Shown here piece by piece: positions 1 through 5,752 of a stretch of 6,418 nt of DNA (position 1 is the first letter of the stretch; the number at the start of each line of letters is the position of its first letter). The DNA is from Ramlibacter sp. Lineage in GTDB: Bacteria; Pseudomonadota; Gammaproteobacteria; Burkholderiales; Burkholderiaceae_C. The notes beneath the pieces were generated by a model. That model saw only the letters and a list, made by a program, of their open reading frames with translations. It ran no database searches and was not told the origin of the DNA. The position numbers were made by a program, and so were the translations under genes. The stretch lies in the NCBI GenBank assembly GCA_026785815.1, contig JAJAZH010000171.1:1-6418 (forward strand). The letters are read 5' to 3'.

Positions 1-25
1 GCGGGGATGAAAACTTCGTTGTCAT
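1..25 (-). CDS. Start of an unidentified gene, cut by the window edge (possibly a BON-domain lipoprotein)
   Basis: An ATG at 25-23 overlaps the TGA of the upstream isomerase gene in an ATGA junction, the usual mark of translational coupling. Only eight codons are visible (M T T K F S S P). An AGGA lies 9 nt before the ATG and could serve as ribosome binding site. In Escherichia coli and many other proteobacteria the gene after the DiaA/GmhA-like isomerase encodes a periplasmic BON-domain lipoprotein (YraP/DolP), so that is the best guess from context. Nothing in eight residues confirms it, and the frame could also be spurious. Confidence 0.45.
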
Positions 26-621
26 GGGGGAGGTTCCTGTTCTCCGAGGAGTTGGGTATCGACACCGTCGCAGATGCAATGCAGCACCAGCAGGTGCACT
101 TCCTGGATCCGGGCGGTTCGGTCGTGCGGGACGCAGATGTGCACATCCGTCTCGCGCAGCAGCTGGGTGATCTTGCCGCCGCCGCGTCCGGTCAGCGCCA
201 CCACCGTCATCTCGCGTTCGTGGGCAGCTTCGATGGCGGCCAGCACGTTGGCCGAATTGCCGCTGGTGGAGAGCGCCAGCAGCACGTCACCGGCCTGGCC
301 CAGGCCGCGCACCTGCTTGGAGAAGATGCGCTCGAAGTCGTAGTCGTTGGCAATCGCCGTCAGGATCGAGCTGTCGGTGGTCAGGGCGAGGGCCGCAAGT
401 TCTGGCCGTTCGCGCTCGAAGCGGCCGATGAACTCGGCCGCGAAATGCTGGGCGTCGGCAGCCGAGCCGCCGTTGCCGCAAGCCAGCACCTTGCCACCGC
501 TAGTCACGCAAGCCAGCATCGCCTGAACCGCCGCGGCGATCGGCTTGCTCAGCGACTGGGCCGACTGGTACTTCAGGTCGGCGCTGTCGATGAAGTGCTG
601 TTGAATGCGTTGTTCAAGCAT
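22..621 (-). CDS. gmhA: Phosphoheptose isomerase, SIS-domain protein (GmhA/DiaA family)
   Basis: A 199-residue single SIS domain, the normal length for the family. GmhA converts sedoheptulose 7-phosphate to D-glycero-D-manno-heptose 7-phosphate in the cytoplasm, the first step towards lipopolysaccharide core heptose. The sugar-phosphate loop CGNGGSAADAQHF is at residues 48-60, the second phosphate-binding stretch LSTSGNSAN at 117-125, and TARIQEVH at 169-176. Two positions separate GmhA from the DnaA-binding paralogue DiaA: the catalytic Glu (here E63 in AAEF) and His (here H181 in VLHCICD) are both present, whereas E. coli DiaA lacks them. The rest of the sequence (RFERERP, LTAIAND, CICDGVD) resembles DiaA and the Pseudomonas-type GmhA. 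The gene lies 66 bp downstream of yraN on the same strand and is probably co-transcribed with it. The start is ATG at 621; no strong Shine-Dalgarno sequence precedes it. Isomerase activity is inferred, and a DiaA-like role in replication initiation cannot be excluded. Confidence 0.88.
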   Translation of the reverse strand: MLEQRIQQHFIDSADLKYQSAQSLSKPIAAAVQAMLACVTSGGKVLACGNGGSAADAQHFAAEFIGRFERERPELAALALTTDSSILTAIANDYDFERIFSKQVRGLGQAGDVLLALSTSGNSANVLAAIEAAHEREMTVVALTGRGGGKITQLLRETDVHICVPHDRTARIQEVHLLVLHCICDGVDTQLLGEQEPPP

Positions 622-687
622 GGCTGGCGATGATAACCGCGGGGTGCAACCGGCCTGTCGAAGGGTTTTCGTGGTGAGACGACGGTT

Positions 688-1065
688 TCACGAAGCATCG
701 AAAGCGGCTCGCAGCCATTCGATTTCGCCGGTCTGGACGGTGACGACGTCGAAGCGGCAGGGCGGCTGTTGCGGCAGCCGCAGCAGGAAGTGACGGGCGG
801 CGAAGACGATCCGGCGCTGCTTGACGGCGCCGACACTGGCGGCCGCCCCGCCGAATGACGCGCTGGCCCGGCGCCGGACCTCGACGAAGACCAGCGTGCC
901 GTCACGCTCGCGCAGCACCAGGTCGATTTCGCCGCCGCCCCGGCCCGGCGTCCGATAATTGCGGGCCACCAGCCGCAGGCCCGCGGACTCGAGATGCGCG
1001 AGCGCCAGGTTCTCGGCGGCATCGCCGGCCTGCTTGGTGGTGGCCGCTTTCTTCCGGAGATCCAT
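688..1065 (-). CDS. yraN: YraN family protein (UPF0102), predicted nuclease fold
   Basis: A 125-residue protein of the YraN/UPF0102 family, usually about 115-130 residues. Its biochemical role is not firmly established; the family has a PD-(D/E)XK-like nuclease fold. From the N-terminus come TTKQAGDAAENLA (family start motif), the core GGEIDLVLRERDGTLVFVEVRRR with the Asp of EID and the Glu of FVEVR as presumed metal ligands, FGGAAASVGAVKQRR, and a C-terminal CRFDVVTVQTGEIEWLRAAF. The usual ExK is ExR here, as in the E. coli protein. I chose ATG at 1065 (M-D-L-R-K-K) because it begins shortly before the conserved TTKQ. The frame stays open to an ATG at 1116, giving 17 more basic residues, but that start would overlap rsmI by 52 bp. 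The gene leads the yraN-gmhA group and is divergent from rsmI. Confidence 0.88.
   Translation of the reverse strand: MDLRKKAATTKQAGDAAENLALAHLESAGLRLVARNYRTPGRGGGEIDLVLRERDGTLVFVEVRRRASASFGGAAASVGAVKQRRIVFAARHFLLRLPQQPPCRFDVVTVQTGEIEWLRAAFDAS
1056..1059 (+). promoter_or_regulatory. Ribosome binding site that fixes the rsmI start
   Basis: GGAG stands 5 nt before TTG at 1065. The rsmI frame has no ATG between 855 and the first conserved residues (GTLYIVATP), so this site is the main argument for the TTG start. It lies inside the first codons of yraN on the other strand. Confidence 0.6.
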
Positions 1066-1991
1066 TGAGCGCTTCTTTCGCTTCAGCCCTGTCCGCCGCG
1101 CGCGAAGCCGCGGCATCGCAGCATTATCCGCAAGGGACGCTCTACATCGTCGCCACGCCGATCGGCAACCTGGCCGACATCAGCCTGCGTGCCCTGCACC
1201 TGTTGCAGCTGGCCGATGCCGTCGCCTGCGAGGACACCCGGCACACCCAGGCCCTGCTGCGGGCCTATGGCATCGACAAGTCGCCGTCCCAGCTGCTGGC
1301 AGTGCATCAGCACAACGAGCAGGAAGCCGCACGCGGCGTGATCGAGCGCTTGCTCCAGGGTCAGCGGATTGCCTACGCCAGCGATGCCGGCACGCCAGCG
1401 GTCAGCGATCCAGGCGCCCGGCTGGTGGCGGCGGCGCGTGCAGCCGGCCTGCGCGTCGTGCCGCTGCCCGGGGCCAGCAGCATCACGGCCGCCATCAGCG
1501 TCGCCGGGGCGCAGGGCCATGACGACACCGGGTTTGTGTTCGCAGGCTTCCTGCCGTCCAAGGCCGGCGAGCGCGACGGCGCGATCGAGCGGCTGGCCGG
1601 CGAGCCGCGGCCGGTCGTGCTGCTGGAAGCGCCGCACCGGATCGAAGCGCTGGCGAAGGCGCTGGCCGTGCTGGGCGAGCGGCCGGTGACGGTCGGACGA
1701 GAGCTGACCAAGCAGTTCGAAGAGGTCGCGACGATGGCGTCGCAAGCGCTGCCGGCGTGGCTGGCTGCCGACGCGCAGCGCACGCGCGGTGAATTCGTGC
1801 TGGTCCTGCACGCCACGGCGCAACCCAAGCCGCAGGACGACGGGCTGCGTGTGTTGCAGTTGCTGCTCAATGAACTGCCGCTGAAGAGCGCGGTGAAGCT
1901 GACGGCCGAAATCACTGGCGGCTCGCGCAACGCGCTGTACCAGGCGGCACTGCGGCTGAAAGGCATGGAGCCCGGTTCCGACCCGCAATAG
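1065..1991 (+). CDS. rsmI: 16S rRNA (cytidine1402-2'-O)-methyltransferase RsmI
   Basis: A 308-residue SAM-dependent methyltransferase of the tetrapyrrole-methylase fold (family length about 285-300). RsmI 2'-O-methylates C1402 in the decoding centre of 16S rRNA, together with RsmH, which methylates the base. Visible motifs are TPIGNLADIS (31-40), EDTRHT (56-61), HQHNEQE (81-87), SDAGTPAVSDPG (106-117), VPLPGASSITAAIS (132-145), RELTKQFEE (212-220) and GEFVLVL (242-248). The C-terminal helical part contains NELPLKSAVKLTAEITGGSRNALY. The start is probably TTG at 1065 with GGAG 5 nt upstream; no ATG or GTG is available in frame before the conserved core, leaving about 22 variable residues at the N-terminus. 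It is divergent from yraN with start codons that touch, and converges on priA. The yraN-rsmI neighbourhood is conserved across proteobacteria, with lpoA absent here. Confidence 0.95.
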   Translation: MSASFASALSAAREAAASQHYPQGTLYIVATPIGNLADISLRALHLLQLADAVACEDTRHTQALLRAYGIDKSPSQLLAVHQHNEQEAARGVIERLLQGQRIAYASDAGTPAVSDPGARLVAAARAAGLRVVPLPGASSITAAISVAGAQGHDDTGFVFAGFLPSKAGERDGAIERLAGEPRPVVLLEAPHRIEALAKALAVLGERPVTVGRELTKQFEEVATMASQALPAWLAADAQRTRGEFVLVLHATAQPKPQDDGLRVLQLLLNELPLKSAVKLTAEITGGSRNALYQAALRLKGMEPGSDPQ

Positions 1992-2040
1992 GCGCCCCCC
2001 AGTGATCACGAGGGTCTCGCTGACGAAGAGTCGCCTGGCG

Positions 2041-2064
2041 AAAAGCGCTCTCAAATCGCGAGCG
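2041..2064 (-). terminator. Weak terminator-like hairpin at the end of priA
   Basis: Read on the minus strand, CGCTC (2064-2060) can pair with GAGCG (2050-2046) around a 9-nt loop, followed by C and four T (2044-2041). The stem spans the priA stop codon and has only 5 bp, so termination efficiency would be low. The 59-bp gap between the convergent rsmI and priA shows nothing stronger in either direction. Confidence 0.25.
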
Positions 2065-4093
2065 GATCCACATCGACCGCCCAGCGGATCAGCCCCTTCT
2101 CCCGCGTCGCCTGGAGCACAGGGTGCCAGGCCGCCAGGAAGCGCTGCAAAGCCACTCGCGACGTGCTCTCCGCGAGCAGCTGGGCCCGTTCCACGTTCGC
2201 CACCCGCTGCACCGTCATCGGCACCGGCGAATAGAGTGTCACCCGGTCCGCGCCTTCGAGCTGCGCCGCGGCCGCGGCGGCTGTCGCCAGGAAAGCCTGC
2301 GCCGCCTCCTGGGTCCGGGCATCGGCCCGCACCAGGGCCTGGAATCCGAACGGCGGCATCGCCGCCTGCTCCCGCTCTTTCAATTGCTGTCGCGCAAACG
2401 TGGGGTAGTCGTGCTGGCGCAGCGCAGTGAACAGCGGATGGCGAGGATGCCAGGTCTGGATCCACATTTCGCTGGCCCCGGACTGGGCCGCGTCGCGGCC
2501 GGCCCGGCCAGCGGCCTGCAGCAGCAGCGCGAACAGTCGTTCCGGCGCGCGGAAGTCAGAAGAGAAAAGCGCCGAATCCGCGTTCAGTGCCGCGACCAGC
2601 GTGATGCGCCTGAAGTCATGGCCCTTGGTGATCATCTGGGTGCCGACCAGCACGTCCACCTGGCCCGCGTGCACCTGCGCCAGTTGCGACTCCAGCGAGC
2701 CTTTCAGCCGCGTCGAGTCCGCGTCCATGCGGGCGATCCGCACCGACCCGCCGCCGGGACGGCGCTCACCCGCCAGCAATTCCGCCAGCGTTTCCTCCAG
2801 CCTTTCGGTTCCGCGACCGACCGGGGCGATGTCGACGTTGCCGCAGGCCGGACAGGCCCGCGGCACCCGCTCGGTGTCGCCGCAGTGATGGCAGCGCAGC
2901 GTCCGGTCGATCTTGTGGAAGACCCGGAAGGCGCTGCAGTTGGGGCACTCGCTTTTCCAGTCGCATGAGGAGCAGGCCAACACCGGCGCATAGCCGCGCC
3001 GGTTCAGGAACATCAGCGATTGTTCGCCCCGCGCGATCCGGTCGGTGATCGCCGACAGCAGCTGGGGCGAAAAGACGGTCTTGTGCGGCTGCAGGTTCAT
3101 GTCCAGCAGGCGGACGGTGGGCAGCTGCGCGTCGCCTACCCGCGCCGGCATCTGCAGCAGGCGATAGCGGCCCTTGTCGCAGGCGTGCCAGCTTTCCAGC
3201 GACGGCGTGGCCGATCCCAGCAACACCTTGGCGCCTTCCAGCCGGCCGCGGTACACAGCGAGGTCACGGGCCGAGTAGCGCGCGCCCTCCTGCTGCTTGT
3301 AGCTCGGGTCGTGCTCCTCGTCGACGACGATCAGCTTGAGCGCAGGCATCGAGGCGAACACGGCCATCCGCGTTCCAAGCACCACGCGGGCGGCTCCGCT
3401 GTGCCCCGCCAGCCAGCTTTTCAGCCGCTGGGGCGGGGTCATGCCGCTGTGCATCGCCACCACGTCGGCGGCGCCGAAGCGGGCGATGAAGCGCTGTTCG
3501 AGTTGCGGCGTGAGGTTGATCTCCGGCACCATCACCAGCGCCTGCGCCTTCGGGTCCGAGGCGAACAGGCGTTCCACTGCCTGCAGGTAGACCTCGGTCT
3601 TGCCACTGCCGGTCGCGCCGAACAGCAGGCAGCAACCGCCGGGGCCGTCGAGGCCGGCAAGCGCCTGCTGCTGTTCGCCGGTCAGTTGGACGGCTGCGAT
3701 GGTTCCCGGAGAAAACGCGTTGGCGGCGGGCCGCTTGAGGCGACGGGCGAGCTGGTCGGGCCTCAGGTCGCGCAGTTGCGGCGGCAGGGCGGCCAGGGCA
3801 ATTTCCCCCAGCCCCCGCTGGTAGTACTGTGCCGCGAAGCCGACCAGTTCCCGCCACTGCGCCGACAAAGGCTCGATGCCGGACAACACCCCCGCGACCG
3901 GCTTGGTGTCTTCCACGCTTCGCGGCGCTTGGCCAGCTGCAGGCTCCCAGACCACGCCCATCACCTCGCGCCGCCCGAGCGGCACGCGGACCAGCGTCCC
4001 CGGCGCGAGTGGAAACTCACTTCGGTAGCTCAGGCGGCCGGACAGCGAACTGTGGGCCGGTGTCGGCACGACAACCGCCAATTCATGGGTCAT
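2051..4093 (-). CDS. priA: Primosomal protein N' (replication-restart helicase PriA)
   Basis: A 680-residue superfamily 2 DNA helicase (E. coli PriA is 732). PriA recognises abandoned replication forks and D-loops, unwinds lagging-strand DNA and starts reassembly of the primosome so that DnaB can be reloaded away from the origin. The N-terminal DNA-binding domain covers about 1-110. Helicase motifs follow: Walker A GATGSGKT (159-166), VPEINLTPQ (189-197), the DEEH box (258-261), GSATPS (293-298), GTQMITKGHDF (484-494) and the arginine-finger motif QAAGRAGR (526-533). Eight cysteines (C374, C377, C383, C386, C401, C404, C414, C417) form the two zinc-binding sites inserted in the second helicase lobe. 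The C-terminal domain begins near MPPFGFQALV (579-588). All key residues are present and the gene looks intact. ATG at 4093 (MTHELAVVVP) fits the family start, though no clear Shine-Dalgarno sequence precedes it. The upstream interval carries DnaA-box sequences. Confidence 0.97.
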   Translation of the reverse strand: MTHELAVVVPTPAHSSLSGRLSYRSEFPLAPGTLVRVPLGRREVMGVVWEPAAGQAPRSVEDTKPVAGVLSGIEPLSAQWRELVGFAAQYYQRGLGEIALAALPPQLRDLRPDQLARRLKRPAANAFSPGTIAAVQLTGEQQQALAGLDGPGGCCLLFGATGSGKTEVYLQAVERLFASDPKAQALVMVPEINLTPQLEQRFIARFGAADVVAMHSGMTPPQRLKSWLAGHSGAARVVLGTRMAVFASMPALKLIVVDEEHDPSYKQQEGARYSARDLAVYRGRLEGAKVLLGSATPSLESWHACDKGRYRLLQMPARVGDAQLPTVRLLDMNLQPHKTVFSPQLLSAITDRIARGEQSLMFLNRRGYAPVLACSSCDWKSECPNCSAFRVFHKIDRTLRCHHCGDTERVPRACPACGNVDIAPVGRGTERLEETLAELLAGERRPGGGSVRIARMDADSTRLKGSLESQLAQVHAGQVDVLVGTQMITKGHDFRRITLVAALNADSALFSSDFRAPERLFALLLQAAGRAGRDAAQSGASEMWIQTWHPRHPLFTALRQHDYPTFARQQLKEREQAAMPPFGFQALVRADARTQEAAQAFLATAAAAAAQLEGADRVTLYSPVPMTVQRVANVERAQLLAESTSRVALQRFLAAWHPVLQATREKGLIRWAVDVDPLAI

Positions 4094-4122
4094 GAAAAGG
4101 CGGGTTTAGCCGTTTGTGTTGA

Positions 4123-4182
4123 GGTGTTCTGGCGAAACATCTGCTAAGTCTTTGATTCCTAAGCCGTTTGCTTCAGAACACC
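4123..4182 (-). repeat. Inverted repeat (9 bp) in the presumed priA leader
   Basis: GGTGTTCTG (4123-4131) and its exact complement CAGAACACC (4174-4182) are separated by 42 bp. Transcribed on the minus strand they could form a 9-bp stem 30 nt before the priA start. A 9-bp direct repeat AGCCGTTTG also occurs at 4108-4116 and 4162-4170. A regulatory role is only inferred. Confidence 0.4.
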
Positions 4183-4188
4183 GTTTTG

Positions 4189-4197
4189 TGTGGATAA
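4189..4197 (-). promoter_or_regulatory. Perfect DnaA box
   Basis: The minus strand reads TTATCCACA, an exact match to the high-affinity DnaA box TTATNCACA. It lies 96 bp upstream of the priA start codon. DnaA could bind here to regulate priA or as part of an origin. Confidence 0.65.
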
Positions 4198-4200
4198 CTT

Positions 4201-4209
4201 TGTTGACAA
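4201..4209 (-). promoter_or_regulatory. Degenerate DnaA box in tandem with the perfect one
   Basis: The plus strand reads TGTTGACAA, two mismatches from TGTGGATAA, starting exactly 12 bp after the perfect box in the same orientation. Closely spaced tandem boxes of high and low affinity are typical of places where DnaA oligomerises. On its own the match is weak; the spacing is what makes it notable. Confidence 0.35.
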
Positions 4210-4265
4210 GCTGCCCCGAAGCCTCGCAAAGCGTTGAAATTCAAGGGCCCCGCTGGATTGCCCGG

Positions 4266-4300
4266 AAAAAGAGCAAGAAAAAAATCCCAATAAAATCAAC
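4266..4300. other. A/T-rich homopurine tract, possible DNA-unwinding element
   Basis: About three quarters of these 35 bases are A or T, with runs of five and seven A on the plus strand. On the minus strand, GATTTTTTTCTTG (4286-4274) resembles the E. coli unwinding 13-mer GATCTNTTNTTTT with three mismatches. The tract lies between the DnaA boxes. In such a GC-rich neighbourhood it would melt preferentially. It has no stem that would make it a normal terminator. Confidence 0.35.
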
Positions 4301-4375
4301 AGCTTGCAAACGCTATCGGATTTGTAGCAGGCCGAGCTGGGGCCGCTTTCTGCTGCGGCGCCGCATCCTAACTTT

Positions 4376-4384
4376 TGTGCATAA
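4376..4384 (-). promoter_or_regulatory. Second consensus DnaA box
   Basis: The minus strand reads TTATGCACA, which fits TTATNCACA fully. It has the same orientation as the box at 4189-4197 and starts 187 bp from it, on the other side of the A-rich tract and 63 bp beyond the hemE stop. Confidence 0.55.
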
Positions 4385-4447
4385 GTCAAGCGACGCCGTG
4401 GCATTTTTCCAGGACTTGTCAGCTAGGGAACATCCCGATGACGAATT

Positions 4448-5548
4448 TCAGGTGACCGCTAGCGCTCGCTGGCGCCGCGAAAAGGCGTGGACTTCGGCGA
4501 CCAGGGCCGTGACGTGCTCGGGCGGCGTGTGCTGGCTGATGCCGTGGCCGAGATTGAAAATCTGGGTCGGTCCCGGGCCGGCGCCGATATGGGGGGCGCC
4601 GAAGCTTTCGAGCACCCGCCGGGTCTCGGTTTCGATCTGCTCGGGTGGCGCGAACAGCACATTCGGATCGAGGTTCCCCTGCAAGGCCATCCGATGGCCC
4701 ACTAACTGGCGGGCGCGACCGAGGTTGACGGTCCAGTCGAGCCCGAGCACTTCGCAGTCGAGCTGGCCCATCTGTTCCAGCCAGGGGCCGCCGCCCTTGG
4801 TGAAAACCAGGCGCGGGATGAAAGCGCCTTGGTACGTCCGGTGCAGCTTCGAGAGCACCTGGGCCGTATAAGCCAGACTGAACTGCTGGAACGCGCCGTC
4901 GGCCAGCACGCCGCCCCAGCTATCGAAGATCATCACTGCCTGGGCGCCGGCCTCGATCTGGGCATTCAGGTACGCGGCGACCGCGTCCGCGTTGATCTGG
5001 AGCATGTGGTGCATCAGATCCGGGCGGCTGTAGAGCATGGTCTTGACCAGCCGGTAATCGTCGGAGCCAGCCCCTTCGACCATGTAGCAGGCGAGGGTCC
5101 AGGGGCTGCCTGAAAAGCCGATCAGCGGCACCCGGCCGGACAAGGCGCGGCGAATCGAAGTCACTGCGTCGAAGACATAGCGCAGCTTGTCCATGTCCGG
5201 CACGGCCAGCGCACGCACCGCCGCCTCATCCCGCACTGGCGACGCGAAGCGCGGACCTTCGCCAAGGGCAAAGCTCAAGCCGAGCCCCATCGCATCGGGT
5301 ACCGTGAGGATGTCGGAAAACAGGATCGCCGCGTCCAGCGGATAGCGTTCCAGCGGCTGCAGCGTCACTTCGGTTGCGTAGTCGGTGTTGGTGGCCAGGC
5401 CCATGAAGCTTCCGGCCCGGGCCCGCGTTGCGCGATATTCAGGCAGGTAGCGTCCAGCCTGGCGCATCAGCCAGACCGGTGTGTACGGGGTCGAAAGGCG
5501 CTGACAGGCGCGCAGGAAGCAGTCGTTTTGAAGCGGTGGAAAACTCAT
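4448..5548 (-). CDS. hemE: Uroporphyrinogen decarboxylase HemE
   Basis: A 366-residue cytoplasmic enzyme (family about 345-370) that removes four carboxyl groups from uroporphyrinogen III to give coproporphyrinogen III, in the branch leading to heme. It needs no cofactor. Active-site elements are all visible: the N-terminal signature MRQAGRYLPEY with R29 and R33, the catalytic Asp D79 in ILFSDILTVPDAMGLGL, Y155 in TLACYMVEG, S210 in IFDSWGGV, and H335 in FNLGHGI. GFSGSPWTLA (144-153) is the second family signature. I chose ATG at 5548 (MSFPPLQNDCFLRAC) because it matches the short N-terminus of family members. The frame stays open to 5632, but the extra 28 residues look like translated leader. 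No clear Shine-Dalgarno sequence precedes this ATG. The gene sits in line with metY upstream and priA downstream on the same strand, but with long gaps, so co-transcription is uncertain. Confidence 0.97.
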   Translation of the reverse strand: MSFPPLQNDCFLRACQRLSTPYTPVWLMRQAGRYLPEYRATRARAGSFMGLATNTDYATEVTLQPLERYPLDAAILFSDILTVPDAMGLGLSFALGEGPRFASPVRDEAAVRALAVPDMDKLRYVFDAVTSIRRALSGRVPLIGFSGSPWTLACYMVEGAGSDDYRLVKTMLYSRPDLMHHMLQINADAVAAYLNAQIEAGAQAVMIFDSWGGVLADGAFQQFSLAYTAQVLSKLHRTYQGAFIPRLVFTKGGGPWLEQMGQLDCEVLGLDWTVNLGRARQLVGHRMALQGNLDPNVLFAPPEQIETETRRVLESFGAPHIGAGPGPTQIFNLGHGISQHTPPEHVTALVAEVHAFSRRQRALAVT

Positions 5549-5615
5549 GACGCATTGTCGCAGGGGGGAAATCAGCGCGGCGCCGGGGGCCGCACCCGGG
5601 TATCTGGCGCGGCAT

Positions 5616-5696
5616 TCACCCCGCCCGGCCAAGCCGCATCAGGGAATGCGGCCGGCTCCTCGCAAAGTCGCCGCAGGAGTCGAAAAAGGCTTGCAT
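5616..5696 (-). CDS. Possible 26-residue leader peptide ahead of hemE (unrecognised)
   Basis: An ATG at 5696 opens a 27-codon frame ending in TGA at 5618-5616, 67 bp before hemE. It is preceded by a plausible ribosome binding site: AAAGG at 5708-5704 with 7 nt spacing. The peptide begins MQAFFDSCGD and ends in an Arg-rich segment; it matches no family I recognise. The two G of the binding site fall inside one inverted repeat, and a second inverted repeat lies inside the frame. It could be a leader peptide or chance; short frames of this kind are common in GC-rich DNA. Confidence 0.2.
   Translation of the reverse strand: MQAFFDSCGDFARSRPHSLMRLGRAG
5633..5652 (-). repeat. Perfect 7-bp inverted repeat (hairpin) in the hemE leader
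   Basis: GCCGCAT (5633-5639) and ATGCGGC (5646-5652) form a perfect 7-bp stem around a 6-nt loop. No T run follows on either strand, so it does not look like an intrinsic terminator. Confidence 0.4.
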
Positions 5697-5698
5697 GT

Positions 5699-5723
5699 CG
5701 TTGCCTTTCTCTCAGCGGCAACG
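5699..5723 (-). repeat. Perfect 7-bp inverted repeat covering a ribosome-binding-like site
   Basis: CGTTGCC (5699-5705) and GGCAACG (5717-5723) are exact complements with 11 nt between them. On a minus-strand transcript the 3' arm contains the GG of an AAAGG sequence and ends 2 nt before the ATG at 5696. Folding would therefore hide that site. Confidence 0.4.
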
Positions 5724-5752
5724 TCGGGAACATCAATTCACGTCCGCGCTTC

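Larger units (their letters stand above)
4094..4447. other. Non-coding, AT-richer interval between hemE and priA with DnaA boxes (origin-like or DnaA-regulated)
   Basis: This 354-bp interval lies between the hemE stop and the priA start. It is visibly richer in A and T than the surrounding genes and has no convincing gene; the reading frames across it show no recognisable protein. It holds one perfect and one consensus-matching DnaA box in the same orientation, a degenerate third box, an A/T-rich homopurine tract between them, an inverted repeat in the presumed priA leader, an 11-bp palindrome TTGAAATTCAA (4234-4244) and a 12-bp palindrome TGCGGCGCCGCA (4354-4365). The priA promoter must lie here or further upstream, but I see no convincing -35/-10 pair. 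A TTGACA at 4203-4208 on the plus strand has no matching -10. The combination resembles a replication origin but is also compatible with DnaA control of priA. Confidence 0.55.

Noticed and set aside
668..694. A 6-bp inverted repeat (TTCGTG/CACGAA) at the yraN stop codon
   Set aside because: The stem is short with a 15-nt loop and no following T run; a terminator between yraN and gmhA is not supported.
2031..2041. TCGCC-T-GGCGA inverted repeat after rsmI
   Set aside because: The 1-nt centre cannot form a normal hairpin loop and the plus strand is followed by A, not T, so it is not a terminator for rsmI.
1083..2465. A 460-codon open frame on the minus strand spanning rsmI and the end of priA
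   Set aside because: It lies antisense to rsmI and out of frame with priA, and its composition (rich in Arg, Gly, Ala, Gln and His) is typical of shadow frames in GC-rich DNA. Both overlapped genes are clearly real.
3020..4147. A 375-codon open frame on the plus strand opposite priA
   Set aside because: The opposite strand encodes intact PriA helicase with all motifs; the antisense product shows no recognisable domain and is Arg/His/Gln rich.
4203..4208. A consensus -35 hexamer TTGACA on the plus strand
   Set aside because: No -10-like hexamer lies at 16-18 bp, and any transcript would run antisense into hemE. The sequence is better explained as part of the degenerate tandem DnaA box.
4159..4404. 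An 81-codon frame on the minus strand inside the priA-hemE interval
   Set aside because: There is no recognisable protein and no clear ribosome binding site, and the frame runs through the DnaA boxes and A-rich tract.
4116..4871. A 251-codon plus-strand frame from the priA-hemE interval into hemE
   Set aside because: Two thirds of it is antisense to hemE and the product looks random.
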